DNA of 64,000 nucleotides from Curtobacterium sp. MCBA15_009. Lineage in GTDB: Bacteria > Actinomycetota > Actinomycetes > Actinomycetales > Microbacteriaceae. Position numbers and translations under genes: made by a program. This document shows, piece after piece, positions 38,242-47,458 of this stretch (position 1 is the first letter of the stretch; each line of letters starts with the position of its first letter). The stretch is from positions 17,523-81,522 of the forward strand of contig NZ_MJGO01000039.1 of assembly GCF_001864895.1 (NCBI RefSeq), written 5' to 3'. The notes below the pieces were generated by a model. The model was not told the origin of the DNA. It worked only from the letters and a program-made list of their open reading frames with translations, and ran no database searches.

Positions 38242-38682
38242 ATGCGTCGGAAGCCCCGCCTCGTCACCCCGATCGACCGCGGTCGCGGCCGGTCCCGGCA
38301 CGGTCGTGGCGGTCGCTCCAGCGTGACCGGCCCCGAGCTCGCGCCGATCACCACCCGGGCCGAGACGTTCGACCGGATCGTCGGGGACAGCGCGCACTAC
38401 CTGCTCGGACTGTGGCCCGACGAGCTCGCCGGTGTCGTGTTCCAGGTCGCGGACATGCCGACCGACGCGACCCTGCCGGACGCGATGCCGCGGTGGCGGG
38501 TGGACCGCGACGGCCGCCGGGTCACGGTGTTCCGCATCCCCGTCGAGCGCGTGACGCGCAGCCCCGAGAAGGACGACCTCGACCGCCGGATCATCGTCGA
38601 GACCGCGGTCTTCCGTGCGGTCGGCGAGCTCATCGACAAGGACCCGTGGGACCTGGCCCCGGACCGCTACCGCCACTGGTGA
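38242..38682 (+). CDS. Zincin-like metallopeptidase-family protein without HExxH
   Basis: 146 residues. The context (between DUF3499 and DUF5719) and the shape (basic N-terminus, ETFDRIVGDSAHYLLGLWPDELAGVVFQVADMP, central strands, C-terminal ETAVFRAVGELIDKDPWDL) match the actinobacterial zincin-like metallopeptidase family. However, the expected HExxH zinc-binding helix is not present: the corresponding helix reads ETAVFRAVGEL with no His. If the assignment is right, the protein is a catalytically dead member. ATG at 38242 follows the -10 element directly. Confidence 0.65.
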   Translation: MRRKPRLVTPIDRGRGRSRHGRGGRSSVTGPELAPITTRAETFDRIVGDSAHYLLGLWPDELAGVVFQVADMPTDATLPDAMPRWRVDRDGRRVTVFRIPVERVTRSPEKDDLDRRIIVETAVFRAVGELIDKDPWDLAPDRYRHW

Positions 38683-38737
38683 GCCGCGGCGCGGACCACG
38701 GAGCCCGTTGCCCGCACGCCGAGACCGCCGCCCCGAC

Positions 38738-40147
38738 TCAGGGGTAGACGCGGACCGGACTCGACACCTCGGTGGTCGGTCGCACCGGGAACCCGGCGAT
38801 GCCGTCCGTGCCCCGGTAGGTGACCCCCGCGACGACCCCGTCGACACCGGACAGCGTGAGCTGCTTCGCCGTCTGCACGGGCACCGTCGACGTCGCACCT
38901 GACGGCAGCGACACCGCGAGGCGTTCGTCGCCGGAGCGGATCGTGACGGTGCGGTCCTCGCGGGTGGGGTTCACGAGGTTGAGGCGCACGCCCTCTCCCG
39001 GGGCGATCGCCGTGATCGCCGAGTCGCCGAGCGGCTCGGCCGACGCGAACCAGCCGAGGTCGCTGCCGTCGCCGTTGCCGTCCGTCGGGGACGTCGTGCG
39101 GGCGCCGGTGACGACGGGTTCGGTGCTCGTCACCGTGAACGAGTACCGGCCGTCCGGGAAGTCGTCGAGCGTGACGTCGGTCACGACGCCGGGTTCGGCG
39201 GTCGCGTTCACCGTGGTGCCGCCGCCGTCCGCCGTCGAGATGCCGAGCGTCACGCGCGCCGCGCGGGTACCAGGCACGAACAGGCGCACGATCGGTGCAG
39301 CGTCCGCGGTGTCGTCACCGCGCTGGGCGGCCTCGGCACCGGCGAGCACGACGCCGGGGATCACCTGCGAGCGCGCCGGTGCGGCACCGCCGGAGACGAC
39401 GTCGTAGCCACCCGGGGTCAGGGTGCGGACGACGGTCTCCTGCATGTGCGCGACGATCTGCCCGCCGGATGACGTCACGTGCACGACCGTCGAGCCCTGG
39501 TCGGAGACGAAGCCGGACAGCGGGACGACCTTCTGCGTGTTCGGGGCGACGACGATCCCCGTCGTCCCCGGGGCGCTCACGGTGCCGTCGCCGTCGAAGA
39601 TCGCCAGGTCGACGGTCGCGTTGACGTCGGTGGGGTTCGACAGCGTGATGATGCTGGTGCGTCCGGTCTCGGTGGACCCGCCGACGAGCCAGGTCGACTG
39701 CGACGGGTCGTCGCACGACGAAGCGCCGGCGCCGACCAGGTCGCCGTTCGAGACGCTCTGGTAGCTGCTGCCGGCGACCTGCGGGGTGCGGTCCCCGGCG
39801 GGGGCGGTGAGCAGCTGCGGGTCGCTGCCGCCGGTCGTCGACGCGTCGAGCGAGGAGCGTTCGACGGTCGAGCCGGTCGTCGCGGTGGCGACGGTCGGTG
39901 TGCCGACGGCGCTCGCCCGGGTGGCGTCGTTCCCCGCGGCGTCGGAGAGCCGCAGGGCACTGCCGGCGCAGACCCGTTCGGCGTCCGCCGCCACGGGTTG
40001 CACGGTCCGGCCCGCCGGTCGGGCCGGTTCGGACGAGGTGCCGTAGGCGTGCGCGGCGGTCACGGCGCCCGCCGCGACCACCACGGCGACGGCGGTCGCG
40101 GTGCCGCGGATCAGCCAGCGACGGACGGAGCCGGTGGTGGTGCTCAT
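38738..40147 (-). CDS. DUF5719-family exported protein
   Basis: 469 residues. A single N-terminal membrane anchor/signal (about 9-32) is followed by a long Thr/Ser/Gly/Val-rich beta-structured extracellular region. DUF5719 proteins are common in Actinobacteria beside the large GT2 gene and whiB2, exactly as here. ATG overlaps the GT2 stop by 4 nt (ATGA), so the two are translated together. Function unknown, presumably envelope-linked. Confidence 0.85.
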   Translation of the reverse strand: MSTTTGSVRRWLIRGTATAVAVVVAAGAVTAAHAYGTSSEPARPAGRTVQPVAADAERVCAGSALRLSDAAGNDATRASAVGTPTVATATTGSTVERSSLDASTTGGSDPQLLTAPAGDRTPQVAGSSYQSVSNGDLVGAGASSCDDPSQSTWLVGGSTETGRTSIITLSNPTDVNATVDLAIFDGDGTVSAPGTTGIVVAPNTQKVVPLSGFVSDQGSTVVHVTSSGGQIVAHMQETVVRTLTPGGYDVVSGGAAPARSQVIPGVVLAGAEAAQRGDDTADAAPIVRLFVPGTRAARVTLGISTADGGGTTVNATAEPGVVTDVTLDDFPDGRYSFTVTSTEPVVTGARTTSPTDGNGDGSDLGWFASAEPLGDSAITAIAPGEGVRLNLVNPTREDRTVTIRSGDERLAVSLPSGATSTVPVQTAKQLTLSGVDGVVAGVTYRGTDGIAGFPVRPTTEVSSPVRVYP

Positions 40148-42996
40148 TCGTCACGCTCCTCGTCGAAGGTGGTCGCGGGTTCCTCGGCCTCGATGACGTT
40201 CGAGGTGGCACGGCGGCGACGCGGGGCCGTCGGGACGGCGAGCAGCGCGGCGGCGCCGAAGACCACACCGAGCACGACCAGGTACAGCACGTGGGTCGCC
40301 CGCGCGGCGGCGGAGCCCGTGGCCGTCCGGTCGACCTCGCCGTCGTAGTGGAACAGCTGGCCGTTCGTCGTCTCGCCGATGCTCGTGAAGAGCGCGTTCT
40401 GACCGATCGCGCCGGCGGCACGGTCGTGGACCGCCCGGGCCTCGGGGTCGGACCCGGCGTCGTCGAGGAGCACGAAGCTGACGCCGAGCTCGCGGAGCGC
40501 CGGACGCGGGTCGTACCCGCTGCGACTCGCCAGGTTGCCGGCCAGCGTCGCCAGCCGCGATCCGGAGTCGCTCAGGCGCAGTGCCGTGGCGTCGAGCGTC
40601 GACTGGTCGTCGAGGGTGGCACCCTGGCCGCGTTCGAGCGCGACCGCGAGCGAGCCGTCGTCCTGCGGTTCGACGACGAGCGTGCCGACGTCGGGGTTGG
40701 CCTGGGCCTCGGCGTTCACGTAGGCGCTGAGCACGCGGCCCGTGGTCGGCTGGATGGCCGCGCCGCCGAGGTAGAACGCCGCGAAGGCCGGGGCCACGGC
40801 GACCCCGGCGAGGACGGTGGTGACGAGCCCGGCGAGCGGGGCGGCCTTCGGCAGCACGTCGAAGCCGATGGAGGCGGCGACGACGAGGGCGAGCCAGTAG
40901 ACGGACAGGCCGCTGCCCGGCCAGACGATCGTCGTCGTCGACCCGACGCCGGTGACGGTCACGTGGGTCGCGGCGAACGCGGTCGCGAAGCCGAGGAGCG
41001 CCATCACGAGGGCGGAGCCGGCGACCGACCACCGATGGCCGAGGACGGCCCCGATCGCGGCGACGGCGAGCGGCAGCGCCAGGACCGCCATGACGACGGG
41101 CAGCAGCGAGGCGAGCAGCGCGAGGCCGGAGGTGGCGGGCAGCCAACCGCTCCAGTCCGGCAGCGGCTGGCCGATCGTGAGCTGCAGGGCCGACGGCGCC
41201 CGGGTCGCCGAGGGCACGCCGGGGTCGGCGAAGACCGCGAGGACGTTGCCGCGGGCGACCTGCGCGAGCACGAGCGGCAGGAACAGCACCGCGGTCGGCA
41301 CCGGGATGAAGGCACGGCGGTGCGCTCGGCGCCAGCCGACCACGAGCGCGACGAGCCAGCCGACGAGCAGGACGGGCAGCAGCGACGGCGCCGAGGCCGC
41401 CACGACGGCGAACAGCAGGGACGCGCCGGAGGCCCACGCCCACGAGCGGTGCGACTCGAGCACGGCGATGAAGAGCCACGGCAGCAGCACGTGCGCGATG
41501 ACCGCGCCGAGGTGTCCGGTGGTGACCGCGCCGACCAGGGCCGGGGCGACGGCGTACAGCGCGGCCCCGATCACCGGCACCCAGGTGCGCGTGGTGACCT
41601 TGCGGACCGCGAACCAGGCGCCGAGCGCCGACAGCGGGAGGGCGAGCAGCACGACGACCACGACCGCGGTGGACGGCGACCAGAAGACGATCGAACCGAG
41701 CACGGCGAGCACCGCGGCGAACGGGTCGGACGGACCGGTGAAGCCGGTGCCGAGCGAGTGCCAGCCGTAGCCGACGTTCTCCCAGAGCTGGCCGACGGTC
41801 GTGCTGAGCGGCAGCAGGCCGCCGCCGGTCAGGGCCGGCGAGCCGAGCAGCGGGAAGAGCGTCACGACGCTCAGGACGGCCGCGGCGAGCACCACCCAGA
41901 TGCCGCCGTCGCCGAGGAAGGACGCGCGGGCGATGGGCGCGTCCTCGACGCGGGCGAGTTCGACGTCGCGCGTGGTCGTCCGCCGTTCGTGCACGCGCTT
42001 CCAGCTGACGCGGAGCGGTTCGACGGCCGACCAGCCGAGCTTCTTCGTGCGGGCGAGGTTCTTCCGCGCCCGGGCGGTCCCGCCGCCGAAGGCCACGGCG
42101 AAGGCGGCGGCGAGTTCGGCCGTGACCGCCGCCGGGTGCTTCGCGACCAGGTGGCCGACGGCACGGCCGACCGCGAACGGCACGAGGGTCAAATAGTGCA
42201 GCCAGACCAGCCCGGCCGGCGCGTAGGTCATCCGTCGGTGCAGCTGGGCCTGGCGGTGCATCCGCACGCGGCGCCCCTCGGACACCCGGCGGCGGCCGAA
42301 CTCCTCGACCGGCCCGGCGCTCGTGACCTTGGCCTCCGGGACGACGGCGACGCGGTGCCCGGCGAGCCGGACGCGGATGCAGAAGTCGAGGGCGGCGTCG
42401 ACGTCGGGCAGCGCCGGGTCGAACCCGCCGAGCTCGGTCCACACCGACCGGCGGACGAGCATGCCCCCGGCGGCGACGCCCATGACGTCGGTGTGCCGGT
42501 CGTGCTGTCCCTGGTCGAGTTCGTCCTGCACGAGCGCGAGCGACCGGCCGAAGCGGGTCGTCGCCTCACCGAGCGAACGGATCACCGACGGGTCGTCCTG
42601 CGCGACGAGCTTCGGGCCGGCGACCACGACGGACGGGGCGATCTCGACCGCGGAGAGCAGGTCGGCCAGCGCCGTCGGTGCGGGTGCGTTGTCGTGCCCG
42701 AGGAGCCAGATCCACTCGTCGACCGGCTCGTCGGCGACCGCCGGCGGCGCTTCGCGTTCGCCGGCCCGGACGGCGTCGCCGAACGGGCGTCCGGCGGGGA
42801 TCCGGAGCAGGCGGGCGGACCCGCCGAAGGACAGCTCGGCGGTCGATCCGTCGGTCGAGCCGACGTCGACGACCACCAGGTTCTCCGGGTGCCGGGTCTG
42901 GGTGGCGAGGGCGTCCAGCGTGCGGTCGAGGTGGTCCGCTCCGTCGGCGGCGACGAGGATCGCGGTGACACGGGGCTGGGAGACACTGGGCTGCAT
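40144..42996 (-). CDS. Large membrane glycosyltransferase, GT2 family
   Basis: 950 residues. GT-A domain at the N-terminus (about 1-250) with VTAILVAADGADHLDRTLDALATQTRHPENLVVVDVGSTDGS, then LLGHDNAPAPTALADLL and GMLVRRSVWTELGGFDPALPDVDAALDFCIR; the rest has about ten to twelve membrane helices (from ~280), ending in an extracellular/cytoplasmic tail. It follows the gene order of actinobacterial envelope loci with DUF5719. The sugar and acceptor are unknown. The start is the ATG at 42996; the GTG at 43008 overlaps the -10-like TAGAGT, so it is less likely. Confidence 0.85.
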   Translation of the reverse strand: MQPSVSQPRVTAILVAADGADHLDRTLDALATQTRHPENLVVVDVGSTDGSTAELSFGGSARLLRIPAGRPFGDAVRAGEREAPPAVADEPVDEWIWLLGHDNAPAPTALADLLSAVEIAPSVVVAGPKLVAQDDPSVIRSLGEATTRFGRSLALVQDELDQGQHDRHTDVMGVAAGGMLVRRSVWTELGGFDPALPDVDAALDFCIRVRLAGHRVAVVPEAKVTSAGPVEEFGRRRVSEGRRVRMHRQAQLHRRMTYAPAGLVWLHYLTLVPFAVGRAVGHLVAKHPAAVTAELAAAFAVAFGGGTARARKNLARTKKLGWSAVEPLRVSWKRVHERRTTTRDVELARVEDAPIARASFLGDGGIWVVLAAAVLSVVTLFPLLGSPALTGGGLLPLSTTVGQLWENVGYGWHSLGTGFTGPSDPFAAVLAVLGSIVFWSPSTAVVVVVLLALPLSALGAWFAVRKVTTRTWVPVIGAALYAVAPALVGAVTTGHLGAVIAHVLLPWLFIAVLESHRSWAWASGASLLFAVVAASAPSLLPVLLVGWLVALVVGWRRAHRRAFIPVPTAVLFLPLVLAQVARGNVLAVFADPGVPSATRAPSALQLTIGQPLPDWSGWLPATSGLALLASLLPVVMAVLALPLAVAAIGAVLGHRWSVAGSALVMALLGFATAFAATHVTVTGVGSTTTIVWPGSGLSVYWLALVVAASIGFDVLPKAAPLAGLVTTVLAGVAVAPAFAAFYLGGAAIQPTTGRVLSAYVNAEAQANPDVGTLVVEPQDDGSLAVALERGQGATLDDQSTLDATALRLSDSGSRLATLAGNLASRSGYDPRPALRELGVSFVLLDDAGSDPEARAVHDRAAGAIGQNALFTSIGETTNGQLFHYDGEVDRTATGSAAARATHVLYLVVLGVVFGAAALLAVPTAPRRRRATSNVIEAEEPATTFDEERDE

Positions 42997-43211
42997 GACG
43001 CGCGTCACTCTACGGTCTGGAGGCTCGGCTCGGCCTGCGGACGGCGGCGCGGCGTGAAGATGTGGGGGCGTTCAGTGCGGCGTGTGGGAGGACGCCTGTC
43101 GACGGCTGGTTGCGGGGGCGTCGGGGCTGGGTTCCGGCGGCCTGGTGGCTGGGTACCGGCGCAGTCGGAGCTGGGTTCCGGCGCCTTCGTCGCAGGCTCC
43201 TCAGGGGCGCA

Positions 43212-43242
43212 GTCGCAGGGCGCTTCGCGCCCTGAGCGCGAC
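43212..43242 (-). terminator. Terminator of whiB2
   Basis: Inner stem AGGGCGC / GCGCCCT around TTC with flanking GTCGC / GCGAC, immediately downstream of the whiB2 stop. Confidence 0.5.
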
Positions 43243-43574
43243 TACGCCCGCTTCCGCAACTTGCGGCGCTCGCGCTCGGAGAGCCCGCCCCAGATGCCGA
43301 AGCGCTCGTCGTTCTCGAGGGCGTACTCGAGGCACTGGCTGCGGACCTCGCAGGAGGTGCAGATCTTCTTCGCCTCGCGCGTCGAGCCGCCCTTCTCCGG
43401 GAAGAACGCCTCGGGGTCGGTCTGCGCGCAGAGCGAGTCGGCCTGCCAGGCGAGCGGGTTCTCCTCGTCGTCGGTCTCCGGACGACGGACCCCGGGCACG
43501 CCGAGCGCGACGGGGTCGACGTGCCAGTCCTCCGGAACTCCGGCGTGGAAGTCGGAACCGTTCACCCTGATCAC
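43242..43574 (-). CDS. whiB2: WhiB-family regulator, WhiB2/WhmD-like
   Basis: 110 residues. Ligands Cys49, Cys72, Cys75 and Cys81 give the WhiB [4Fe-4S] pattern; GIWGG and the basic C-terminus RERRKLRKRA complete it. The N-terminal ~45 residues are an extension compared with WhiB1. WhiB2/WhmD controls septation and peptidoglycan genes in Actinobacteria; its position next to the GT2/DUF5719 envelope genes fits. GTG at 43574 or at 43565 (AGGGG 8 nt before it) may be the start. Two palindromes lie in the promoter region (43600-43631). Confidence 0.92.
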   Translation of the reverse strand: MIRVNGSDFHAGVPEDWHVDPVALGVPGVRRPETDDEENPLAWQADSLCAQTDPEAFFPEKGGSTREAKKICTSCEVRSQCLEYALENDERFGIWGGLSERERRKLRKRA

Positions 43575-43599
43575 CCCTGACGTCTCGGAATCGGGACCA

Positions 43600-43631
43600 C
43601 GACGACTGATGTCGTCGGTGTAATTACACCG
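43600..43631 (-). promoter_or_regulatory. Overlapping palindromes upstream of whiB2
   Basis: CGACGAC, TGAT, GTCGTCG (43600-43617) overlaps the perfect 16-bp palindrome CGGTGTAATTACACCG (43616-43631), about 25-60 bp upstream of whiB2. The second is unusually AT-rich at its centre. Confidence 0.5.
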
Positions 43632-43763
43632 GTGTGATTCCTCGGAGTCAAGTCGCGGATCATAGAAGGTGCTGACCGCTCCGGCGTGTCATGTCCCCCG
43701 TACGGGCGTGTCGCGGCGTTGCGACGGCACGGACGGGGGACAACGAGCGCCCTCGGGTGCGCG

Positions 43764-44726
43764 TCAGGAGACGCTGCGGCGGGCTTCCCACGCGCTCGTG
43801 ACCATCTCGTCGAGCGTGTGGCGCATCGACCACTCGAGGTCGCGGGCGGCCGCCTCGCCGGTCGCGACGATGCGGGCCGGGTCACCCGGACGCCGGGGCG
43901 CGACCTCGGGCTCGAACGCGATCCCGGTCGCCGACGCCATCGCGTCCATGATCTGCCGGACGCTGACACCGTCGCCGCTGCCGAGGTTGTAGGCACGCTC
44001 GAGCGGCTCCCCGTCGGCGAGCTTGCGGGCCGCGACGGCGTGGGAGTGCGCGAGGTCCGCGACGTGCACGTAATCGCGGACGCAGGTGCCGTCGGGCGTG
44101 GCGTAGTCGTCGCCGTTGATCCGCGGCGTCCGGCCGGCGAGCAGGGCGTCGAACACCAGGGGGAACAGGTTGTGCGGGCTGGCGTCGTACAGGTCCGGTT
44201 CGCCGGAGCCGACGACGTTGAAGTACCGGAGCGAGGTGGTGGTGAAGCCGGCGGCGACCTCCATGTCGCGCAGCAGCCACTCGCCGATGAGCTTCGACTC
44301 GCCGTAGGGCGACTCCGGGGCCTTCGGGGTGGACTCCACGACGACGTCGACGTCCGGGGTGCCGTACACCGCCGCGCTCGACGAGAACACGACCTTCGTG
44401 ACGTCGTTGTCGGCCATCGCGCGCAGGAGGGTCGCCGTCCCGGTCACGTTCTGCTCGTAGGTGTGCAGCGGGCGCTGCACCGAGACGCCGGCGTACTTGT
44501 AGCCGGCCACGTGCACGACGCCGGTGACGCCGTGCTCGCGGATCGTCCGACCGAGCAGCTCGCCGTCGAGGATGGTGCCCTCGACGAAGGGGACGTCCTC
44601 GGCGACGAACGAGCGGAAACCGCTCGACAGGTCGTCGAACGCGACGGTGTCGAGGCCCGCAGCGCCGAGCGCGCGGACGACGTGGGACCCGATGTACCCG
44701 GCACCGCCGGTGACCAGCCAACTCAT
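43764..44726 (-). CDS. galE: UDP-glucose 4-epimerase
   Basis: 320 residues. Extended SDR fold: NAD site TGGAGYIGSHVV, catalytic Tyr-Lys in PYGESK preceded by SSSAAVYG, and the substrate block SLRYFNVVGSGEPDLYDASPHNLFPLVFDALLAG. It interconverts UDP-glucose and UDP-galactose, feeding surface glycan synthesis. Start ATG at 44726 with TAGCGT 7 nt upstream; an earlier in-frame start three codons upstream would lie inside that promoter. Confidence 0.95.
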   Translation of the reverse strand: MSWLVTGGAGYIGSHVVRALGAAGLDTVAFDDLSSGFRSFVAEDVPFVEGTILDGELLGRTIREHGVTGVVHVAGYKYAGVSVQRPLHTYEQNVTGTATLLRAMADNDVTKVVFSSSAAVYGTPDVDVVVESTPKAPESPYGESKLIGEWLLRDMEVAAGFTTTSLRYFNVVGSGEPDLYDASPHNLFPLVFDALLAGRTPRINGDDYATPDGTCVRDYVHVADLAHSHAVAARKLADGEPLERAYNLGSGDGVSVRQIMDAMASATGIAFEPEVAPRRPGDPARIVATGEAAARDLEWSMRHTLDEMVTSAWEARRSVS

Positions 44727-44733
44727 GTCCGCC

Positions 44734-44739
44734 ACGCTA
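44734..44739 (-). promoter_or_regulatory. -10 element, leaderless start of galE
   Basis: TAGCGT on the minus strand, 7 nt before the ATG at 44726. Confidence 0.45.
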
Positions 44740-44774
44740 GCGGACGACGGTCACGCCCCGGTGGCGCGTGGCCG

Positions 44775-45983
44775 TCACGCCCCGGTCGCGATGAACACCG
44801 TCGAGGTCACCCCGCCGGACGAGTCGGCCTCGACCGTGACGTCGCCCTCGTCCGGGGTGACGAAGCAGGACTCCCCCTTGCGCAGCAGCGTGGCCGAGGT
44901 CGCCCCGACGAGCGTCACGACGCCCTCGGTGCAGATCGCGATGGACGGGCCGCGCAGCGGTGCGACCCCGCCGGTGCTCAGCCCGACCGGTCGGCCGTCG
45001 CCGGTCACCCGGACCAGCGCGAAGCCGACGCCCTCGGGCGCGAACCGGTCGACGCCGGCCGCCAGGTGCTCCGGCTCGAGCAGCGGTGCCGGGTACGCCG
45101 TGAAGTCGAGCACGCGGAGCAGTTCCGGCACGTCGACGTGCTTCGGCGTCAGGCCCCCGCGCAGGACGTTGTCGGACGGCGCCATCAGCTCGATGCCGAG
45201 GCCGTCGAGGTAGGCGTGGATGTTCCCGGCGGGCAGGTACATCGACTGCCCGGCGGTGAGCGTCACGCGGTGCATGAGGAGCGAGACGACGATGCCGGGG
45301 TCCCCCGGCCAGCTCGCCGCGAGGTCGCGGACGGTCGCGGTGTTCGGGGTGAGCAGGTCGTCGTCGAGGGCGGCGGCCAGGTCGCTGACGGCCTGCACGA
45401 CGGCGAGCGCCGAGTCGTCGGCGGTCTCGAGCCAGCGCACGGTGTCCTCGAGGCCGTGCATCAGGTGCACCTCGAGCGGCCCGAGCCGACCGGTGCCGGC
45501 GTCGAGCACCCGGACCTCGGCCAGGGTGTCCTCGACCGGGCGGAAGCCGCTCAGCGCCTCGAACCGGTCGCTGAGCGCCACGACGAGCTCGGGCTTCGGG
45601 AACGGGTCCTTGTAGTTCCGGGCCGGGTCGTCCAGGGGGACGCCGTCGCGCTCCTCGCGCGCGAAGCCCTCCTCGGCCTGCTCGGGCGTCGGGTGCGCCT
45701 GCAGCGACAGGGGCGCCGCGGCGGCGAGCACCTTGAGCAGGAACGGCAGACCGGTGCGGTCCGACCCGAGGGCGGTCTCCGGTTCGGCGGCGATCCAGTC
45801 GCGGAGCGTGTCGGCGCCGCCGACCATGGCCGGGTTCACGACGACGCTCGGGCTGCCGGCGTGGGCGCCGAGCCAGAGCTCCGCCTGCGGCGCTCCGGTG
45901 ACGGTCCGGCCGAGGAACTCGGGGATGGCGGTGACCGAGCCCCAGGCGTAGTCGCGGGGCGTGTTGGTGATGCCGAGGAACAT
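44775..45983 (-). CDS. manA: Type I mannose-6-phosphate isomerase
   Basis: 402 residues. Zinc ligands and active-site blocks are LSLQAHPTPEQAEEG, YKDPFPKPELVVALS and MYLPAGNIHAYLDGLGIELMAPSDNVLRGGLTPKHVDVPELL. The enzyme interconverts fructose-6-P and mannose-6-P, a precursor route to GDP-mannose for mannosylated glycans and to the DPM1 product encoded later. It is divergent from the following polymerase gene, with opposing leaderless-type promoters. Separate promoter from galE. Confidence 0.95.
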   Translation of the reverse strand: MFLGITNTPRDYAWGSVTAIPEFLGRTVTGAPQAELWLGAHAGSPSVVVNPAMVGGADTLRDWIAAEPETALGSDRTGLPFLLKVLAAAAPLSLQAHPTPEQAEEGFAREERDGVPLDDPARNYKDPFPKPELVVALSDRFEALSGFRPVEDTLAEVRVLDAGTGRLGPLEVHLMHGLEDTVRWLETADDSALAVVQAVSDLAAALDDDLLTPNTATVRDLAASWPGDPGIVVSLLMHRVTLTAGQSMYLPAGNIHAYLDGLGIELMAPSDNVLRGGLTPKHVDVPELLRVLDFTAYPAPLLEPEHLAAGVDRFAPEGVGFALVRVTGDGRPVGLSTGGVAPLRGPSIAICTEGVVTLVGATSATLLRKGESCFVTPDEGDVTVEADSSGGVTSTVFIATGA

Positions 45984-45989
45984 GCCGCG

Positions 45990-46041
45990 AGCCTACCGGC
46001 GCCGTCCGGGGACCCACGCGGCCGGGCCCGGCCGGTACCCT
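45990..46041. promoter_or_regulatory. Divergent -10 elements for manA and the polymerase-like gene
   Basis: TAGGCT on the minus strand (45990-45995), 6 nt before the manA ATG, and TACCCT on the plus strand (46036-46041), 6 nt before the GTG at 46048. Both genes would be leaderless. Confidence 0.5.
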
Positions 46042-46047
46042 GGCGAC

Positions 46048-47427
46048 GTGACGAACACCTGGCCGCTCGCACGCGGGACCGTACCGGAGCGCGAGGCGTT
46101 CGCCTTCGGGGCGACCACCCTCTTCGTGCTGTTCGCGGGCGACGCGGTGCCGAACACCCTGACCTGGGTCGGCGCGGGTGTGCTCTGGGCGCTCGTCGCG
46201 GCGTGGGGCGGCACGATCCTGGTCCGGGCCCGCCCGCCGATCGTGCGCACGCCGTGGGCGCTCTGGGCGTTCCTCGCCTGGTGCCTGGTCTCGCTGGTCT
46301 GGTCGCACTGGCGGTTCGCGACGATCTCGAGCCTGGTCGTGCAGGTGATCTGCGCCGCCGTCGCGTTCGCCATCGCCTCCACGCTCACCTGGCGGCGGAT
46401 CGGGGACGCGATCGGCCTCGCGCTGCGGTGGGTGCTGCTGCTCTCCCTGGTCTTCGAGGCCGTCGTCGCGGTGGTCGTGCGGCACCCGATCGCCCCGATC
46501 TGGACCGACTACGGCGACGCGGACATCCCGGACGCCTTCTACTTCTCGCGCGCCGAGCTGTTCACCGGGGGGCGCATCCAGGGCCTCCCCGGCAACGCGA
46601 ACCTGCTCGCGATGGTCGCGCTCCTGGTGGCGGTCGTCGTCGCCGTGCAGTTCGCCGAGGGCCGGATGCGCCGCAACCGTGCCGTCGGCTGGCTCGCCCT
46701 GGCCGCGCTCGTGTTCGTGCTGACCCGGTCCTCGACGGTCGTCGCCGCGGCCGTGGTCGTCGTCGTCGTGGCACTGGCCGCGCTCTGGATCCGCCGGGTG
46801 CCGACCGAGCGGCGCACACCCCGGTACCTCGTGCTCGCGGTCGTCGCGGTCGCCGCGGCCGTCGCCGCGGCGGTGCTGCGCGGCCCGGTGTCCGAGCTGC
46901 TCGGCAAGGGCTCCGACGCGACGGGGCGCGGCGAGATCTGGGTGAAGGTGCTCGGCCTGATCGACCAGCACCCCGTCGTCGGCTGGGGCTGGATCGGCTA
47001 CTGGTGGCCGGGCATCCCGACCCTGGCCGACCTGGCGCACCGGAAGGGCGTCACCTACCTGCAGGCGCACGACGCGTACCTCGACGTCTGGATGCAGACC
47101 GGGATCATCGGCCTGCTCCTGTTCGCGGTGTACGTCCTCACCACGCTCTCCCGCTCGTGGGCGTCGGCGACCCGCATCGGGTACGACGCCGCGCTCCGGC
47201 CGCGCACCTTCGACCCGGTGTCGCTGCTGCCGCTCCTGGTGGTCGTCGCGCTCCTGGTGCAGTCGGTCGCCGAGTCACGACTGCTCTACCAGGGCAACTG
47301 GGTGCTCTTCGCCCTGCTGGCGATCAAGAGCCGCATCGTGCTCGTCGGCGAGGAACCGCTGTCCACCGGCGACGGACCGCGCACCCCGCCCGCCCGGCGC
47401 GAGTTCCGCTGGACCGCGACGCGCTGA
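46048..47427 (+). CDS. O-antigen polymerase/ligase-like membrane protein
   Basis: 459 residues with about 11 helices. The large extracellular loop contains GKGSDATGRGEIWVKVLGLIDQHPVVGWGWIGYWWPG (the Wzy_C-type Arg-and-GWG loop) followed by YLQAHDAYLDVWMQTGIIGLL, characteristic of the Wzy/WaaL family. Proteins of this family polymerise or attach glycans on the outer face of the membrane. The C-terminal tail has Pro/Arg-rich sequence. GTG at 46048 is preceded by TACCCT 6 nt upstream. Confidence 0.88.
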   Translation: MTNTWPLARGTVPEREAFAFGATTLFVLFAGDAVPNTLTWVGAGVLWALVAAWGGTILVRARPPIVRTPWALWAFLAWCLVSLVWSHWRFATISSLVVQVICAAVAFAIASTLTWRRIGDAIGLALRWVLLLSLVFEAVVAVVVRHPIAPIWTDYGDADIPDAFYFSRAELFTGGRIQGLPGNANLLAMVALLVAVVVAVQFAEGRMRRNRAVGWLALAALVFVLTRSSTVVAAAVVVVVVALAALWIRRVPTERRTPRYLVLAVVAVAAAVAAAVLRGPVSELLGKGSDATGRGEIWVKVLGLIDQHPVVGWGWIGYWWPGIPTLADLAHRKGVTYLQAHDAYLDVWMQTGIIGLLLFAVYVLTTLSRSWASATRIGYDAALRPRTFDPVSLLPLLVVVALLVQSVAESRLLYQGNWVLFALLAIKSRIVLVGEEPLSTGDGPRTPPARREFRWTATR

Positions 47428-47458
47428 CCCCGACGCGGCGCGCCCCGTTCCCCGTCCG

